Notes: generated by a model from the sequence alone, not told the origin. Positions 9,996 through 21,503 are shown, counted from the stretch's first letter. The stretch: DNA of 64,000 nucleotides from Mauremys mutica (GCF_020497125.1 NC_059079.1:49797114-49861113); one strand, 5' to 3'. Translations and numbers: made by a program.

Positions 9996-10572
9996 CGCCT
10001 GATCCTTCCCCTGATTCTGAGTCCGGGTTAACGGGCGGGGAGGGTTGGTAGGGGATCTCTGTGAGGGTGATGAAGAGATCCTGGCTGTCAGGGCAAGCGG
10101 TATTGTGTTCGCTGTCGCCTGCGCTGTCCTCCACAAACCCTTCCTCATCTTCCCCATCGGCGAACATCGCCGAGGAACTGTCCAGGTACACTATGCCATC
10201 CTCAGAGTCCATGGTCACTGGTGGGGCAGTGGTGGCAGACCCACCGAGAATGGCATGCAGTGCCTCGTAGAAGCGGCATGTCTGGGGCTGTGCTCCGGAG
10301 CGTCCGTTTGCCGCTCTGACTTTTTGGTAACCTTGTCTCAGGTCCGTGACTTTCACGCGGCACTGCATCGCATCCCGGCTGTATCCTTTCTCTATCATGG
10401 CTTTGGAGACCTTCTCGAAGGTCTTTGCATTCCGCTTGCTGGAGCGCAGCTCCGAGAGCACAGACTCCTCGCCCCACACAGCAATCAGATCCAGGACTTC
10501 CCGGTCTGTCCATGCTGGGGACCTCTTTCTATTCTTGGATTGGCCGGACTCCTCTGCTGGAGAGCTCTGCAT
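9996..10572 (-). CDS. Harbinger Myb/SANT-like DNA-binding protein, exon 1
   Basis: This is the DNA-binding partner of the transposase. In Harbinger elements such proteins bind subterminal DNA and bring the transposase into the nucleus. The minus frame is open from 10668, but I prefer ATG 10572 (MQSSPAEE), because the preceding 32 codons lack features and their DNA is conserved as untranslated sequence in the non-autonomous derivatives. Joined to exon 2 it gives 324 residues, or 356 from the upstream ATG. A Myb/SANT (Myb_DNA-bind_4-like) domain spans about 19-108, with AWTDREVLDLIAVWGEESV, W21 and W33, then CRVKVTDLRQGY and RFYEALHAILGG. An acidic region (about 125-180) follows, including DGEDEEGF. 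The exon ends one base into a codon, in phase with exon 2. Confidence 0.88.
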
Positions 10573-10965
10573 CGTTGCAGGTGCTGCGGAGCTCGCCCCG
10601 ATGTCCAGCCAGGACGTCAGATTCAAAGTGCCCAGACAGGAAAAGGAATTCAAATTTTCCCGGGTCATTTCCTGTGTGGCTGGTCAGAGAATCCAAGCTC
10701 GGACTGCTGTCCAGAGCGTCAACAGAGTGGTGCACTTTGGGATAGCTCCCGGAGCTACTAAATTCGATTAGCATCCACACCTAGCCTAATTCGAGCTAGC
10801 CATGTCGAATTTAGCGCTACTCCACCTGTCGAGGTGGAGTACCAAATTCGAACTAAAGAGCCCTCTAGTTCGAATTAAATGGCTTCCTGGTGTGGACGGT
10901 TGAGCGGTTAGTTCGAATTAATGCTGCTAAATTCGAATTAAAGTCCTAGTGTAGACCAGGCCTGA

Positions 10966-11878
10966 ACCCCCAGAGATCCCTAGCATCATTACATCATTGG
11001 GTTGCCATGCTGTGAGACATCCAGAGGCAAAGTCCAACACAAAAAGAGTAGAACACCACTCCATAGGGAGATTTTGAATGTGTCTACTCTTCAGCCAGAG
11101 AAGGTTACTCAAGAGTGATGCTAGCTGCTTTACCCCTCCCAAAACCTGTGTGTTGCTCCTGTCTCCAGCTGGCTTATGTGCTAGGAATAATTCTTCTGAT
11201 AGCCTAGTGGCTGCATATGTTCCTATATGGTACCTTATTTACATCCCCAAACCCTTAATATCCCAAATGCCCTTTAGGAAGAGAGCGCAATATGATCCAA
11301 TTGCATTCACCACGTTTTACAGGAAATACTCTGCAGGAGAACTGGAATTGATTTCTTCATAGTAAGAGCTATTCAGGAGCTTTGACTGGTAACAAGGGAT
11401 AAAAGACTTCTCTTTTTTCCTTCTTTCTTTTTGTCTGTGTATGTGCACGCATGTGTGTTTTCTGTGAGGTCTTTAAGAATTGTTATGAAAATATAATCTC
11501 CCCTGAAAGTGAGAAAATCTGGACAGAACTGAAAAAGTACAGATACCTTTTCAAATGAAATGATTGACTTTAACTACTCTATTCATTCTATGAAGTCTTA
11601 TTTAAGCCAGTTATTACAACTGGCCTTGTAATCCATACGTAATACACATTTCACCCCTAACAGTAGCTCAAGATTTATGATGTATCATGTAAATACATCA
11701 TAAAACTCTATTGCAAAGCATGTAATATTAACCAAATAGACCATAACACTTTTAGATCCACTACAGTCAACCAAGTAAATCAATATTCAATGACACCGAG
11801 GAGCAGATTTTTGACCTGACACACAATAATAGCTGGCTGCTCATTTGTGTTTAAATCACTAAATACCACTAGTGAGAA
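10966..11878. other. Unassigned interval
   Basis: A+T-rich sequence with a pyrimidine-rich patch near 11410-11435. I see no coding or repeat structure that I can support. Confidence 0.4.
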
Positions 11879-12051
11879 GTTGCTTTTTTAATTTGAAATA
11901 ACATTGCTTCCTGCAGCCCCCACTGGAGAGGCGAACGGCGGCTACCGGGAGCTGCGATTGGCCAAACCTACAGACGCAGGAGGTAAACAAACTGCTCGGC
12001 CTGCTAGGGGCTTTCCCTGAAAAAGCGGCGACCCTAGTTTGAGAATCACTG
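11879..12051. mobile_element. G+C-rich hAT MITE fragment
   Basis: A compact G+C-rich block ends in TAGTTTGAGAATCACTG (12035-12051), a close match to the TGAGAACCACTG terminus of the hAT MITEs at 34176-34366 and 61099-61328. The opposite terminus is not present. It abuts the second hAT copy directly, so it probably inserted into, or was fused with, that copy's left arm. The left limit is approximate. Confidence 0.5.
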
Positions 12052-12947
12052 CTGTAGTGCACTCTCTTTACTGTGAAAGTGCAACTTACAAATGTAGATT
12101 TTTTTGTTACATAACTGCGCTCAAAAACAAAACAATGCAACACTTTAGAGCCTACAAGTCCACTCAGTCCTACTTCTTTTTCAGCTAAGACAAACAAGTC
12201 TGTTTACATTTGCAGGAGATAATGCTACCCATTTCTTATTTAGAATGTCACCAAAAAGTGAGAACAAGCATTCACATGGTCCTTTTGTAGCCGGCATTGC
12301 AAGGTATTTACATGCCAGATATGCTAAACCTGTCATCAGCATGGACCCATGTCCCCTGGAATGGTGATTGAAGCATGAAGGGACTTATGAATCTTTAGCA
12401 CATCTGGCACGTAAATATCTTGTGATGCTGGCTACAACAGTGCCATGCAAACACCTGTTCTCACATTCTGGTGACATTGTAAACAAGAAGAAGGCAGCAC
12501 TATCTCCTGCAAATGTAAACAAACTTATTTGTCTGAGCAATTGGCTGAACAAGAAGTAGGACTGAGTGGACTTGTAGGCGCTAAAGTTTTACATTGTTTT
12601 GTTTTTGAATACAGTTATTTTTTGTACCTAATTCTACATTTGTAAGTTCTATTTATCATGAACATTGATTGCACTACTGTACTTGTATTCGGTGAATTGA
12701 AAAATACTATTTCTTTTGTTTTTTTACAAAACAAATTTTTGTAATAAAAATAAATATAAACTGAGCACTATATACTATGAATTTGTTATAACTCAAATCA
12801 ATATATTTGAAAATGTAGAAAATATCCAATATATTTAAATAGATGGTATTCTATTATTGTTTAACAGTGCAATTAAGCACGTGATTAATCTTTTTTTAAT
12901 CATGCAATTAATTGTGATTAAGTTTTTTTAATTGCTTGAAAGCCCTA
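12052..12947 (+). mobile_element. hAT transposon copy 2, left-truncated fold-back
   Basis: This copy is related to the fold-back hAT at 217-1815. The left part (12052 to about 12330) carries the inverted transposase C-terminus with its 3' untranslated sequence. The right part (about 12360-12947) carries the same segment in forward orientation and ends in the same A+T-rich terminus, with GATTAA motifs and a final AGCCCTA. The outer part of the left arm is missing, replaced by the MITE fragment at 11879-12051. The central transposase region of the first copy is almost entirely deleted here, so the two arms nearly meet. No TSD was found. Confidence 0.72.
12368..12559 (+). pseudogene. hAT transposase dimerisation segment, copy 2
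   Basis: An open stretch of about 63 codons includes HEGTYESLAHLARKYL, TTVPCKHLFSHSGDIVNKKK and ALSPANVNKLICLSNWLNKK. It matches the C-terminal hAT dimerisation segment of the copy at 1182-1484 but has no internal stop. Nothing upstream encodes the rest of a transposase, so it is a non-functional remnant. It preserves the consensus VPC..LFS motif better than the first copy. Confidence 0.72.
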
Positions 12948-13838
12948 ATTGAAATCCATGGGAGTTTATCTTCAGAGGGAGAAAAGTTAGGCAAATGTGG
13001 AGAGTTTTTGAAAATCTACCCAAAGAATTTATCATAAATATTGATCTGATTATGAGAATCTGGGATATTCACCCATTCCTAATGTGGGATATTATGGTCA
13101 GGCAACATTAATGCCAATGGATAAATGTTATCTTTCTAGTGTCAGCTAATTTAAGGGACTAAACCTATCATCCATACTCAAGCAAGAACTCCCTAGGGAA
13201 GATACATTTGATCCAGGAGAGAAAGCACATGGACTTCAATGTGAATTGTGCTTGAGTAGCAATGATGGCTGGAACTGACCTTATATTATGTACAAACATA
13301 ACAAACAAAACATTTTTTTCTGCAGTCTCACTCCTGGAAAGTATACACGTTGGTGCTGTTTGGCTCTTGGATAGACTGAAGATCCAATTGCCCTCCATTC
13401 CTATTGCAATGTCAGAGGCAGCAAATCTTGAAACCACTTCTCTGTACTCTGTATTGTGTTGTGATGTCATTGATAAGGCAGTAATTTGTTGTAGGATTAA
13501 CTAGAATTTTTTGGTTTGGTGTGTTAGCTAGATCTAAACTTCACAATGTTGGAGATTTTTAAAAATAAAAATAGAAGAAAAAAATCTGGATTTAACAAGG
13601 TGTGCGTCGTGAAACAACATTATCGTTGAATCTCTAAACCAGATTTCTAGAATGCTTTGAAGAGGCAGACTTCATGAGCAGGAGCTTTAACCCCTGGTCT
13701 GCCCCAAATTAGAGTGTCAGCTGAATTTCTTTTTCCAACTGGAGGTCTAATGAACCCAGATTCATGGGACTCGTTCTATGTCAGCTGTGTCAATCATTTC
13801 CAAAGAATTGGCTTTCCACATGTAAGAATGCTTTAGGG
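12948..13838. other. Unassigned interval
   Basis: No supported gene. CCATGGGAGTTTATCTTC and TTTTTGAAAATCTACCC near 12957-13022 resemble an old palindromic repeat seen elsewhere in the window (see 20156-20278). Confidence 0.35.
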
Positions 13839-14107
13839 CCAGAGGCAGATTATGGGTCTGTGGGGGCCTGGGCCAAAGCAAGTGGGGGCCCCTCCCCACC
13901 CCTTCCACCTACAGTCCTTTCCCCCTCCCCCCGGCACTCCTGCTGAGGAGTGAGATTGGGGCATGTGGCTTCCCCCGCTCACCTGCAGGAGCACTGGGTG
14001 GAAGGAGCAGGTCAGGGCATGGGAGTGCCCATTTTTATGGGGATCCCCCAATTGGCTGGAGCCACTGGGCATGGGTGACATTGGCATGGTGGCTAATCTG
14101 CCACTCG
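13839..14107. mobile_element. G+C-rich MITE with imperfect terminal inverted repeats
   Basis: The left end CCAGAGGCAGATTA and the right end TAATCTGCCACTCG are inverted repeats with three mismatches. The interior has GGGGGCCTGGGCC-like blocks similar to those in the hAT-type elements at 33071-35288 and 40360-40731, suggesting a related group. No convincing TSD was found, so the superfamily is uncertain. Frames across it are compositional artefacts. Confidence 0.5.
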
Positions 14108-16640
14108 TCAGAGCAGAGATAAACTAAAGATTACAAGATATCTGGAGAGAATTCCAACAGAAATCAGTCTTTAAGTAAATGGTTGCAGAGCCTTAGACTA
14201 TATATTCAGTCCTGTCATAACGAAGCGCTGATATTCTAATATAATTTGGCTAAATCTAAGCTACACCTTTGACTGGACATTTGAGAAATCTGCAAAGCTG
14301 CTGCAAGACATTTCACACCATTACTCTTACATCTCACCAGCCTCAATGTAGGAGGCAGGTCAGATAGTGCTTCAATATTTACTGCAGTACTCCCTTCAGT
14401 CCAACCACAAAAGTTTGTTACTGCAAGATGGTCTCCTGAATGGGAGGGGGAGGATCTGCAATGGCATTCTCACTGAATGAAAGAAAGTTTTTGACCTCTA
14501 ACTAGAATTCTCAATGTATAGTGCCTTGCTGGCTGGTAGGACCCATAGGGCCAAGGCACACATTCCTGAGACCATGCCTCTGTAAAGGCAGAATCTTAGC
14601 AAGATTTAAGATAAATTTGAATACCCCTTTTATTTCAAATTTTATTTTTTAAATTAAAATTACTTATGAGCCAAGATTTCATAATCCAAGTTTTAGTTGG
14701 GAGCAAATTTGTACTGAAGAGTTGTGAACGCTTGAATGGGAAGCACAGACATATACTTTGAGTTTTACGGTAGCCAGTCTTATTTTAATAATATCACAGA
14801 ATGAGTTTTCATAGCAACAATTCTGTTTTGTAATACTTAGACAATTGCCAAAGTATTGTATGACTTGCATTTTCCAGACAAGAAATGTGTTTACTTTTTA
14901 AAACAAGCTATTAAAGAAAGTTAATTGAGTGTAATAGAGAGAGTTTGGGAAGGTTTTTAAATTTAATATATAAAATAAGGTTAGAAAGATAAACTTTGAC
15001 TTTTTTGTAAACTAGTAGATTTTTTCCCATATTTTAGTTTTTCAACATGTGCTTACTTCAAAATTAAAGATCAGCTTTAAAAGTCCACCCCCATCCTAAT
15101 ATATGACTCCTTCCCACCCACATACCTGTATTGCAACTCAGGAAAATGTACTGTGAAAGTATGATACAGTGATAATGGCTAAGAAATGAGCCAAAAATCT
15201 TTCATATGCCAAATCTGGGCCCTATTTCTGCAAACACTTATGCATATGCTTAACTTTACTATCTCTAGGGCTTCTTACAATAGGAAAGTTACACCCATGT
15301 GTAAGAGTTTGCTGAATCAGGCCCTACTGGGAAGACAACCTGTCTTAAAAAAAAGTAAGGCTACCACTCATAACTCATGGTTATTTATTGTATGTATTGT
15401 GGTATCACCTATACGACTCATTTAAGGATTAGGGATCCGTTGTGGTAGGCACTGTAAAAACATAAAAAGATGGCCTCAGAGAACTCACTCAGCAGCACTA
15501 TGCCCTTAAAGAATTCTCAACTGTTTTTTTGCCACACAAAACAATGGCTTCTGCGCCAACACTTTTTTTGTGATAACAGCCTGATTATGCAGCTTTACTG
15601 ATAATTTTTAAATGATTAATGTTTTTGAATATTACCTTAAAGTGTTTTATTAACTAGATAGGGCCAACTTCATTTAGGTGTAAACAGGTGCCATTTAAAT
15701 CACATATACTCTGGGCTGAATTTACCAATTTAGGACCATGCTGCGCAGCATAGAAAGGAAGTTCCTTGACAGATTAACAATTTTTAAGTACTGTAGATAC
15801 ATCTTGGGGCCTAAACAGGTTGACAATGTCACTTTGTGATAAAGCAAAATTATGAATTCACCGTTCAAGTGTTTAACCTGGTATATTTCATTTTAAACAA
15901 CATCCTTCTTTTTTTGTCACCAGCTGTAGATGTTAATAGACTATGAATCATAAAGTCCCAGTGCAATAACTCAATCAAAACCATAAGAAGAAAATATCAA
16001 ACTATATCCCACCTTCTTCCCAGTTGTTCTTTACTACATATTTAAAGTTGGATCCCTAAGGACTTCTGTCCCATCTTTTCATTCTTTCCCCAGATATCAC
16101 TTGCCTTTTGAATTAAGCAATTGCATTTGCTGTTCTCATAGATTTAGGTATTTGGAGCATATCCAGAGACCCTCTTGGATTCCCTTGTCTTTATTACAAT
16201 TCGTGTAGTGAATGTTTCTTCAGAAGATTACAAGTTCATACATTGAGGTTTTTTTAAAAGAGCTGATTAGTATGGGATTTGGATGGCTTGGTGGCCAAAA
16301 AGTATTGAAACACTTTTGCATCTGAGCCTCCAATTACACTGTTTATCTTAAGGTAGCGAGACCCACAATTTTGGTGATTACAGTTTAGTCCCAAAATGAC
16401 TATGTACAAGTCAGTACAATTTAGCAAAAATGTCACTTTTTTCCACGAGTGTCCAAGAGGAATCAGGCACTTATTAATCACTAAAAACCAGCAGCTCTTT
16501 CAAGTGATCATCAGTGTATTAGTGTAGTATATCTTCTCCTCTCTACATGTTTCACCTATAACCAAATGAATGAATGTTTCTCCTTCATTTCCACTTGCAC
16601 TATTATCCCTTATTACACAGAGAAAAGAATGAAATCCTTG
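14108..16640. other. Unassigned A+T-rich interval
   Basis: About 2.5 kb with many short T- and A-runs and no frame longer than about 80 codons. I see no RNA gene or mobile element with identifiable ends. Confidence 0.4.
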
Positions 16641-16860
16641 GGGCAGCCAGAGGAGCTGTGTGGCCTGGTGAGCCAGGCCCTGGACTGTGATTCAATAGAC
16701 CTTGGTTTTAAGTCCCAGCTTTTCCACTGATCTGCTGCATGAGCTTTGACATTTCACTTCACTGTACTTCAGTTCCTCCATCTGTAACATGATGGTAAAG
16801 ATACTACTTATCGTTTGTAAAGTCCTTTGAGATCTGAGGATTAAAGGTATTATAAGAGCT
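16641..16860 (+). repeat. MIR-type SINE
   Basis: The order of segments matches the MIR SINE: a tRNA-like head with GGTTTTAAGTCCC as a decayed B box, a core with a CTGCATGAGCTTTGACA-like segment, then CAGTTCCTCCATCTGTAACATG, and a tail with GAGGATTAAAGG. It is old and diverged. Family identity is from recalled consensus, not a search. Confidence 0.72.
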
Positions 16861-17936
16861 ATATTATTTTTATATTATTGATAAATTGTATCTTTGCTAC
16901 AGTTCATTTTACAGAACTTTCACTAGAATCAATGCTTACTTGATCTTTAGTTGTGCTATGGAAACACGTTTGCTGGCAATTAAGCAAGTAGATTAGATGG
17001 GAGAAAGAAGAATTTATCTAGGGAGATATTTAATCAAGACTTATTGTAGGCTAACCTACAGCAGTAAAACTGGTCTAAATCAGCTCTTTTTTCATAAGGA
17101 TTTTCTATACAATATAACACTCATTAAAACAAATTGCTAGATATACTTATAGTGTAAAACCATATCTTAATGAAAAGTTAATTGATAGTTGTCATTAATT
17201 TCAGTCGTGGACAAATTTGTTCAGAATGAATTCCCACACAGAAACATGAGCACCTCAGGTGATGTAAATTGGCCTGGGGTAATTCAATTGATTTAACTGA
17301 AGCTACACAAAAATTTACACCACCTGTGAATTAGATTTTTATATTTTCACAGTAATTGGTATTTACGTTTTCACAGACGATCAAAGTGCAACAATAGATA
17401 ATGTTACACATTTTCATTAAAAATTCTCTGCATTTACCACTACTTTGTGGTGGAACTTTCTTCTAAAATGGACACAGAATTATTCTATAAACTAAAACAA
17501 CTTTTGGGAATTCTCAAATATCTGAAAAAGAAATATATATATATTTTAACATTTCAGACTTGCCAAGGAATGAAGTTTTCCACACAGACAAGTATTTTTC
17601 AACTATTTGAAAAAATATGGTTTAAATACAAGCTTTAAAAAAGCAGCAAGCTTTTCTCAATTGGAATGGCAAGGGGAACAATACAAGAGTCAACCAATGG
17701 GCCAGCCATTTCCTGTGAACTCTGAATCACACCATATGGCCCTGAGAGGAAATCCTTGGTTAGCTTGCTGACTTGAGGATAGTCCGTTTGAATAGGGGGG
17801 GCTAAATAAGAGTTGGTCATTATCCACGCTTCCTCAACCTGCTAGGAAGATTTTCTGCTGAGACAGTAAAGGGATTGTTACTTAGAAATACTGGACCAAA
17901 TTGTCAATCAACATAACTCCATGGAAGTCAACAGAC
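16861..17936. other. Unassigned interval
   Basis: No supported gene or repeat. It ends at the TTA duplication (17937-17939) of the next Harbinger derivative. Confidence 0.4.
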
Positions 17937-17939
17937 TTA

Positions 17940-20094
17940 GGGTACGTCTACACTACGGGATTATTCCGAATTTACATAAACCGGTTTAGCAAAAGAGATT
18001 GTATAAAATCGAGTGCGCGCGGCCACACTAAACACATTAAATCGGTGGTGTGCGTCCACGGTCCGAGGCTAGCATCGATTTCTGGACCGTTGCACTGTGG
18101 GTAGCTATTCCGTAGCTATCCCATAGTTCCCGCAGCCTCCCCTGCCCCTTGGAATTTCCGGGTTGAGATCCCAGTGCCTGATGGGGCAAAAGTCATTGTC
18201 GCGGGTGGTTCTGGGTAAATGTCGTCAGTCACTCCTTCCTCTGGGAAAGCAACGGCAGACAAGCATTTTGCGCCTTTTTTCCCTGGATTGCCCTGGCAGA
18301 TGCCATAGCATGGCAATCATGGAGCCTGTTTTTCCTTTTATGACTGTCACCGTATGTGTACTAGATGCCACTGACAGAGGCGATTCAGCAGCGCTACACA
18401 GCAGCATGCTTTTGCTTTTGCATGACAGCAGAGATGGTTATCAGCCATACTGTACCATCTACCATGCCATAAATTGGCAATAAGATGATCATGGTTACCA
18501 GTCCTTTTGCACTGCACCATCTGCTGCTGTCATAAGTGCCCCTGGCTGAGATCAGCTGGGGGCGCAAAAGCCAAACTTGGGAATGACCCCCTGAGTCAAT
18601 CCCTCCTTTTTGGTATCTAAAAATAGAATCAGTCCTCCTAGAATATGGGGCAAGTGTACTAGAGAACCAGTGTATCATAGAACCAGAGAGCACAGCTGAT
18701 CTGTGTCAGATCCCGCAGAAATTATGAGCTGTATGCTATTCACAGGGGGTCCTCCTGCAACAACCCCACCTGTTGATTCTGTTCTCCCCTAGCCTTCCTG
18801 GACTACCGTAGCAGTGTCCCCCCACTTGTGTGATGAAGTAATAAAGAATGCAGGAATAAGACACAGTGACTTGTTAGTGAGAAATGAGTGGAAGGCAGCC
18901 TCTAGCTGCTATGATACTCCAGACAGGACATTAAGCAGTGTGGGGGAGAGGAGCCCAGCATCCCGCTGCTAGTCCAGGGACAATTGAATCTTTTCTTTAC
19001 ATATGAAGGGCGGGGGCTGATGGAGCTAAGCCCCCTGTTGCTATGATGAAGACGGTTACCAGCCATACTGCACCATCTACCAGAAAAAATTAGGAGTTTT
19101 TTACACAGGCGCCTATGGTCGACCTCACTGAATGCTAGTCGGCATGGTTACCAGTCCTTTTGCACTGCCCCATGTGCCAAAAGGCTGATGATGACGATGG
19201 TTATCAGCCATATTGCACCATCAGCCACCCATGGCGGGGGGGGAGTGAGGATGTTGGTGTTGACTACTGCAGCATCGCGTCTATCTGCAGCATTCAGTAA
19301 AGATAGGGTGACTTGTAAAAGAGTCAAGAGAGGATTGTTTTCCCTTTCACTTCTGGGGGTTGGGGGGGGGCGTAAATTGCCGAGCTATGCCCTGAACCAC
19401 CGCGGACACGGTGTTTGACCCTAGAAGCATTTGGAGCTCAGCCAGGAATGCAAATGCTTTTAGGAGACTGCAGGAACTGTGGGATTGCTTGAGTCCTCCA
19501 GTCCCCACTCCCTCCCTCCATGAGAGTCCATTTGATTCTTTGGCTTTCCGTTACGCTTGTCACGCAGCAGTGCGCTGAGTCCCTGCTATGGCGTCTGTGT
19601 GGAGAATTTTTAAAAATGATTTTGAATTTCGTCTTCTGTAACGGAGCGCTGATAGAACACATTTGCCTGCCCTTACAGCGATCATATCCGCATGGTCCAT
19701 GCTGGAGCTCTTTTTTTATTTTGATTTTTAACTGCATCGCCACACGTGCTAATCGGAGCTCCACGCTGGGCAAGCAGGAAATATTCAAAAGTTCGTGGGG
19801 CTTTTCCTGTCTAGCTGGCCACTGCATCCGAGTTCAGATTGCTGTCCAGAGCGGTCAGTGGTGCACTATGGGATACCACCCGGAGGCCAATACCGTCGAT
19901 CTGCGGCCACACTAACCCTAATCTGATATGGTAATTCCGATACTAGCGCTACTCCTCTCATTAGGGAGGAGTACAGAAATCGATTTAAAGAGCCCTTTAT
20001 ATCGATATAAAGGGCCTCTTAGTGTGGACGGGTGTGGCGTTAAATCGGTTTTACGCTCCTTAAACCGGTTTAAAGACGTAGTGTAGACCAGGCC
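17940..20094 (+). mobile_element. Non-autonomous PIF/Harbinger derivative, copy A
   Basis: A 2155-bp element from GGGTACGTCTACACTACG to CGTAGTGTAGACCAGGCC, flanked by TTA on both sides (17937-17939 and 20095-20097). Subterminal AAACCGGTTT and ATCGAT motifs replace the TTCGAA motifs of the autonomous element at 6143-10962. Left-hand sequence (GCACTGTGGGTAGCTAT, the ATGGAGCC start context) and right-hand sequence (CTGTCCAGAGCG, GTGCACTATGGGATA) are homologous to the autonomous element's ends. The transposase and Myb-like exons are absent. The centre contains diverged repeats of a GGTTACCAGTCCTTTTGCAC-type unit. It belongs to a related but distinct family from 6143-10962 and is a sister of 26542-28797. 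Confidence 0.88.
18163..18483 (+). pseudogene. Open frame at the transposase-start position in copy A
   Basis: A 106-codon open frame covers the position where the autonomous element starts its transposase. The second in-frame ATG lies in the same ATGGAGCC context, but the following residues (VTVCVLDATDRGDSAALHSS) do not continue into a DDE domain. A matching frame exists in copy B at 28292-28573 on the minus strand, with LTVCVLDAAHRGDSAALHRS. It may be a diverged transposase N-terminus, or simply shared ancestry of the two copies without selection. Confidence 0.35.
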
Positions 20095-20155
20095 TTATAT
20101 GAGCAGAGAACTTAGCCCAATGTTTTTGAAATGTCACTGTTTTGTTTCCACAATG

Positions 20156-20278
20156 GGTAGGATTTTCAAAACTACTCAGTGATGGCCTAACAATGATTCC
20201 ATTGAAGTTGAGGGGAATTTTACCATTGATTTTAATGGAAGCTAAATTGGTCTAATGTACACTTTTGAAAATCCTACC
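20156..20278. mobile_element. 123-bp MITE with perfect 16-bp terminal inverted repeats
   Basis: GGTAGGATTTTCAAAA at 20156-20171 is the exact inverse of TTTTGAAAATCCTACC at 20263-20278. The interior is itself near-palindromic, with CCATTGAAGTTGA and CCATTGATTTTAATGG. No TSD could be fixed. It resembles the scattered 'TTTTGAAAAT ... CATTGAAGTCAATGG' remnants elsewhere in the window, so it is probably a better-preserved copy of an old MITE family. Confidence 0.6.
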
Positions 20279-21503
20279 TTGTACGTTTATTACTAACAAC
20301 TGCCTTCCCCACTCATCCCCTGCCCCAATCAAGAATAGAGAACCTAGTTCCAAATATTAATTTTTTCAAGTTGTTATGGGTATGAACTGGCTATCACATT
20401 TATTTACTGAGTGAAGAGAGGAAAGTGGATAGTCAGTCATTACTGGTGGGCCAAATTATTATACAAATTTAGGCTACAATTGTGGAATGGTGGCATGTGT
20501 TGACTTGTCTGATGGGGAGATGAAAAAATTATTTCAGGTATCAGTTTACTTGCAGAACTCACCAGTAGAAACTGCCAGGATGTAAGTGTACTTCTCTCAC
20601 CAGGAGGAGAGTGCTATCTCACTCATGGGATGTATCAGGCATCCAGAATCAGGAAACAGATGTCCTAACAGTCTTTCGGTGTACAGAGAAGGGTCATCAT
20701 ATTTCCAGTTAATTAGGTTTAAAAGATTTTTCCTGGTTGATGGAATGACTTTGCTTTCCTCTCAGTTCATGGACTCCTCTCACTTACGGTGGGCAACAAG
20801 ATGTGCTTAAGACATCTGCAGCTTTAGGTGCACACATGGCAATTACGTTTACAGCATATGAACTCACTCAACACCTACTGCTTGCACGGTGTTCTTAGTC
20901 CTTACAAGCAAACTGGAAGTATTCAAATGTGCCCCTCCCCCTCCCCAAAAAAAAGAAAGAAAGAAAGAAAAAGAAAAAGAGGGTCATGGTTTGGATAATG
21001 CCTCATTTACTAAATTAGTCACTCTGCCTGGAATTGCCAGTCTCTATGGATGTGAAAACACTCTTTGGTGAAAGTGATGATCTTTTTTCCTGTTCAGCCT
21101 GCTCCAAAGAGACAGTGTAGGAAAAAAAACCATACTATTCAAAGTGCAATACAATATTGTATTTATATCCATTCCTTTGTTGCTGATTTCCAAATCAGAT
21201 TACACCACTGGAATAATGCACGACAAATTCTTAACATTTTAAAGCTACATTTCCCTTAATATGATTTTAGTTTTTCATTAACAATGGTCAGTTCCTATTA
21301 GGTCTTTTTGAATAATAAAATAATCTAACTCACAGAGTCATTCTCACTCTTAAGCAAAATTTTATCAGCTTAATCTCTTCAACCCTTACCGTTCTCCGAC
21401 TTAATTGGAAGTTACTCTCTTTTCTGCTCATGGATACTCTATGAAAACTGAAATAAAATGACTGGTCTTTGTGCAGATTTCTCCTGCCCTTTTCTCAACT
21501 GAA
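20279..21503. other. Unassigned interval with purine tract
   Basis: Contains a GAAA-rich purine run at 20947-20981 but no supported gene. Short frames have no recognisable features. Confidence 0.4.
20947..20981. repeat. (GAAA)n-like purine tract
   Basis: About 35 bases of uninterrupted A and G with GAAA and GAAAAA units, a simple repeat. Confidence 0.85.

Larger units (their letters stand above)
6143..10962 (+). mobile_element. Complete PIF/Harbinger DNA transposon
   Basis: This 4820-bp element begins GGCCTTGTCTACACTA and ends with the near-inverse TAGTGTAGACCAGGCC. It is flanked by TGA on both sides (6140-6142 and 10963-10965), the 3-bp duplication typical of PIF/Harbinger. Subterminal regions repeat the palindrome TTCGAA: 6183-6188 and 6244-6249 on the left; 10847-10852, 10869-10874, 10912-10917 and 10932-10937 on the right. 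Inside are an intact transposase (plus strand, left half) and a two-exon Myb/SANT-like gene (minus strand, right half) that converge. Both ends, both standard genes and the TSD are present, so the copy may be autonomous. Whether it is expressed or mobile cannot be read from sequence. Confidence 0.93.

Noticed and set aside
10045..10771. Plus-strand frames of up to 238 codons opposite the Myb-like exon
   Set aside because: They are antisense shadows of a real exon; the SANT-domain signature is on the minus strand.
19520..19915. 131-codon plus-strand frame in Harbinger derivative copy A
   Set aside because: It covers the conserved subterminal region, which is untranslated upstream sequence in the autonomous element.
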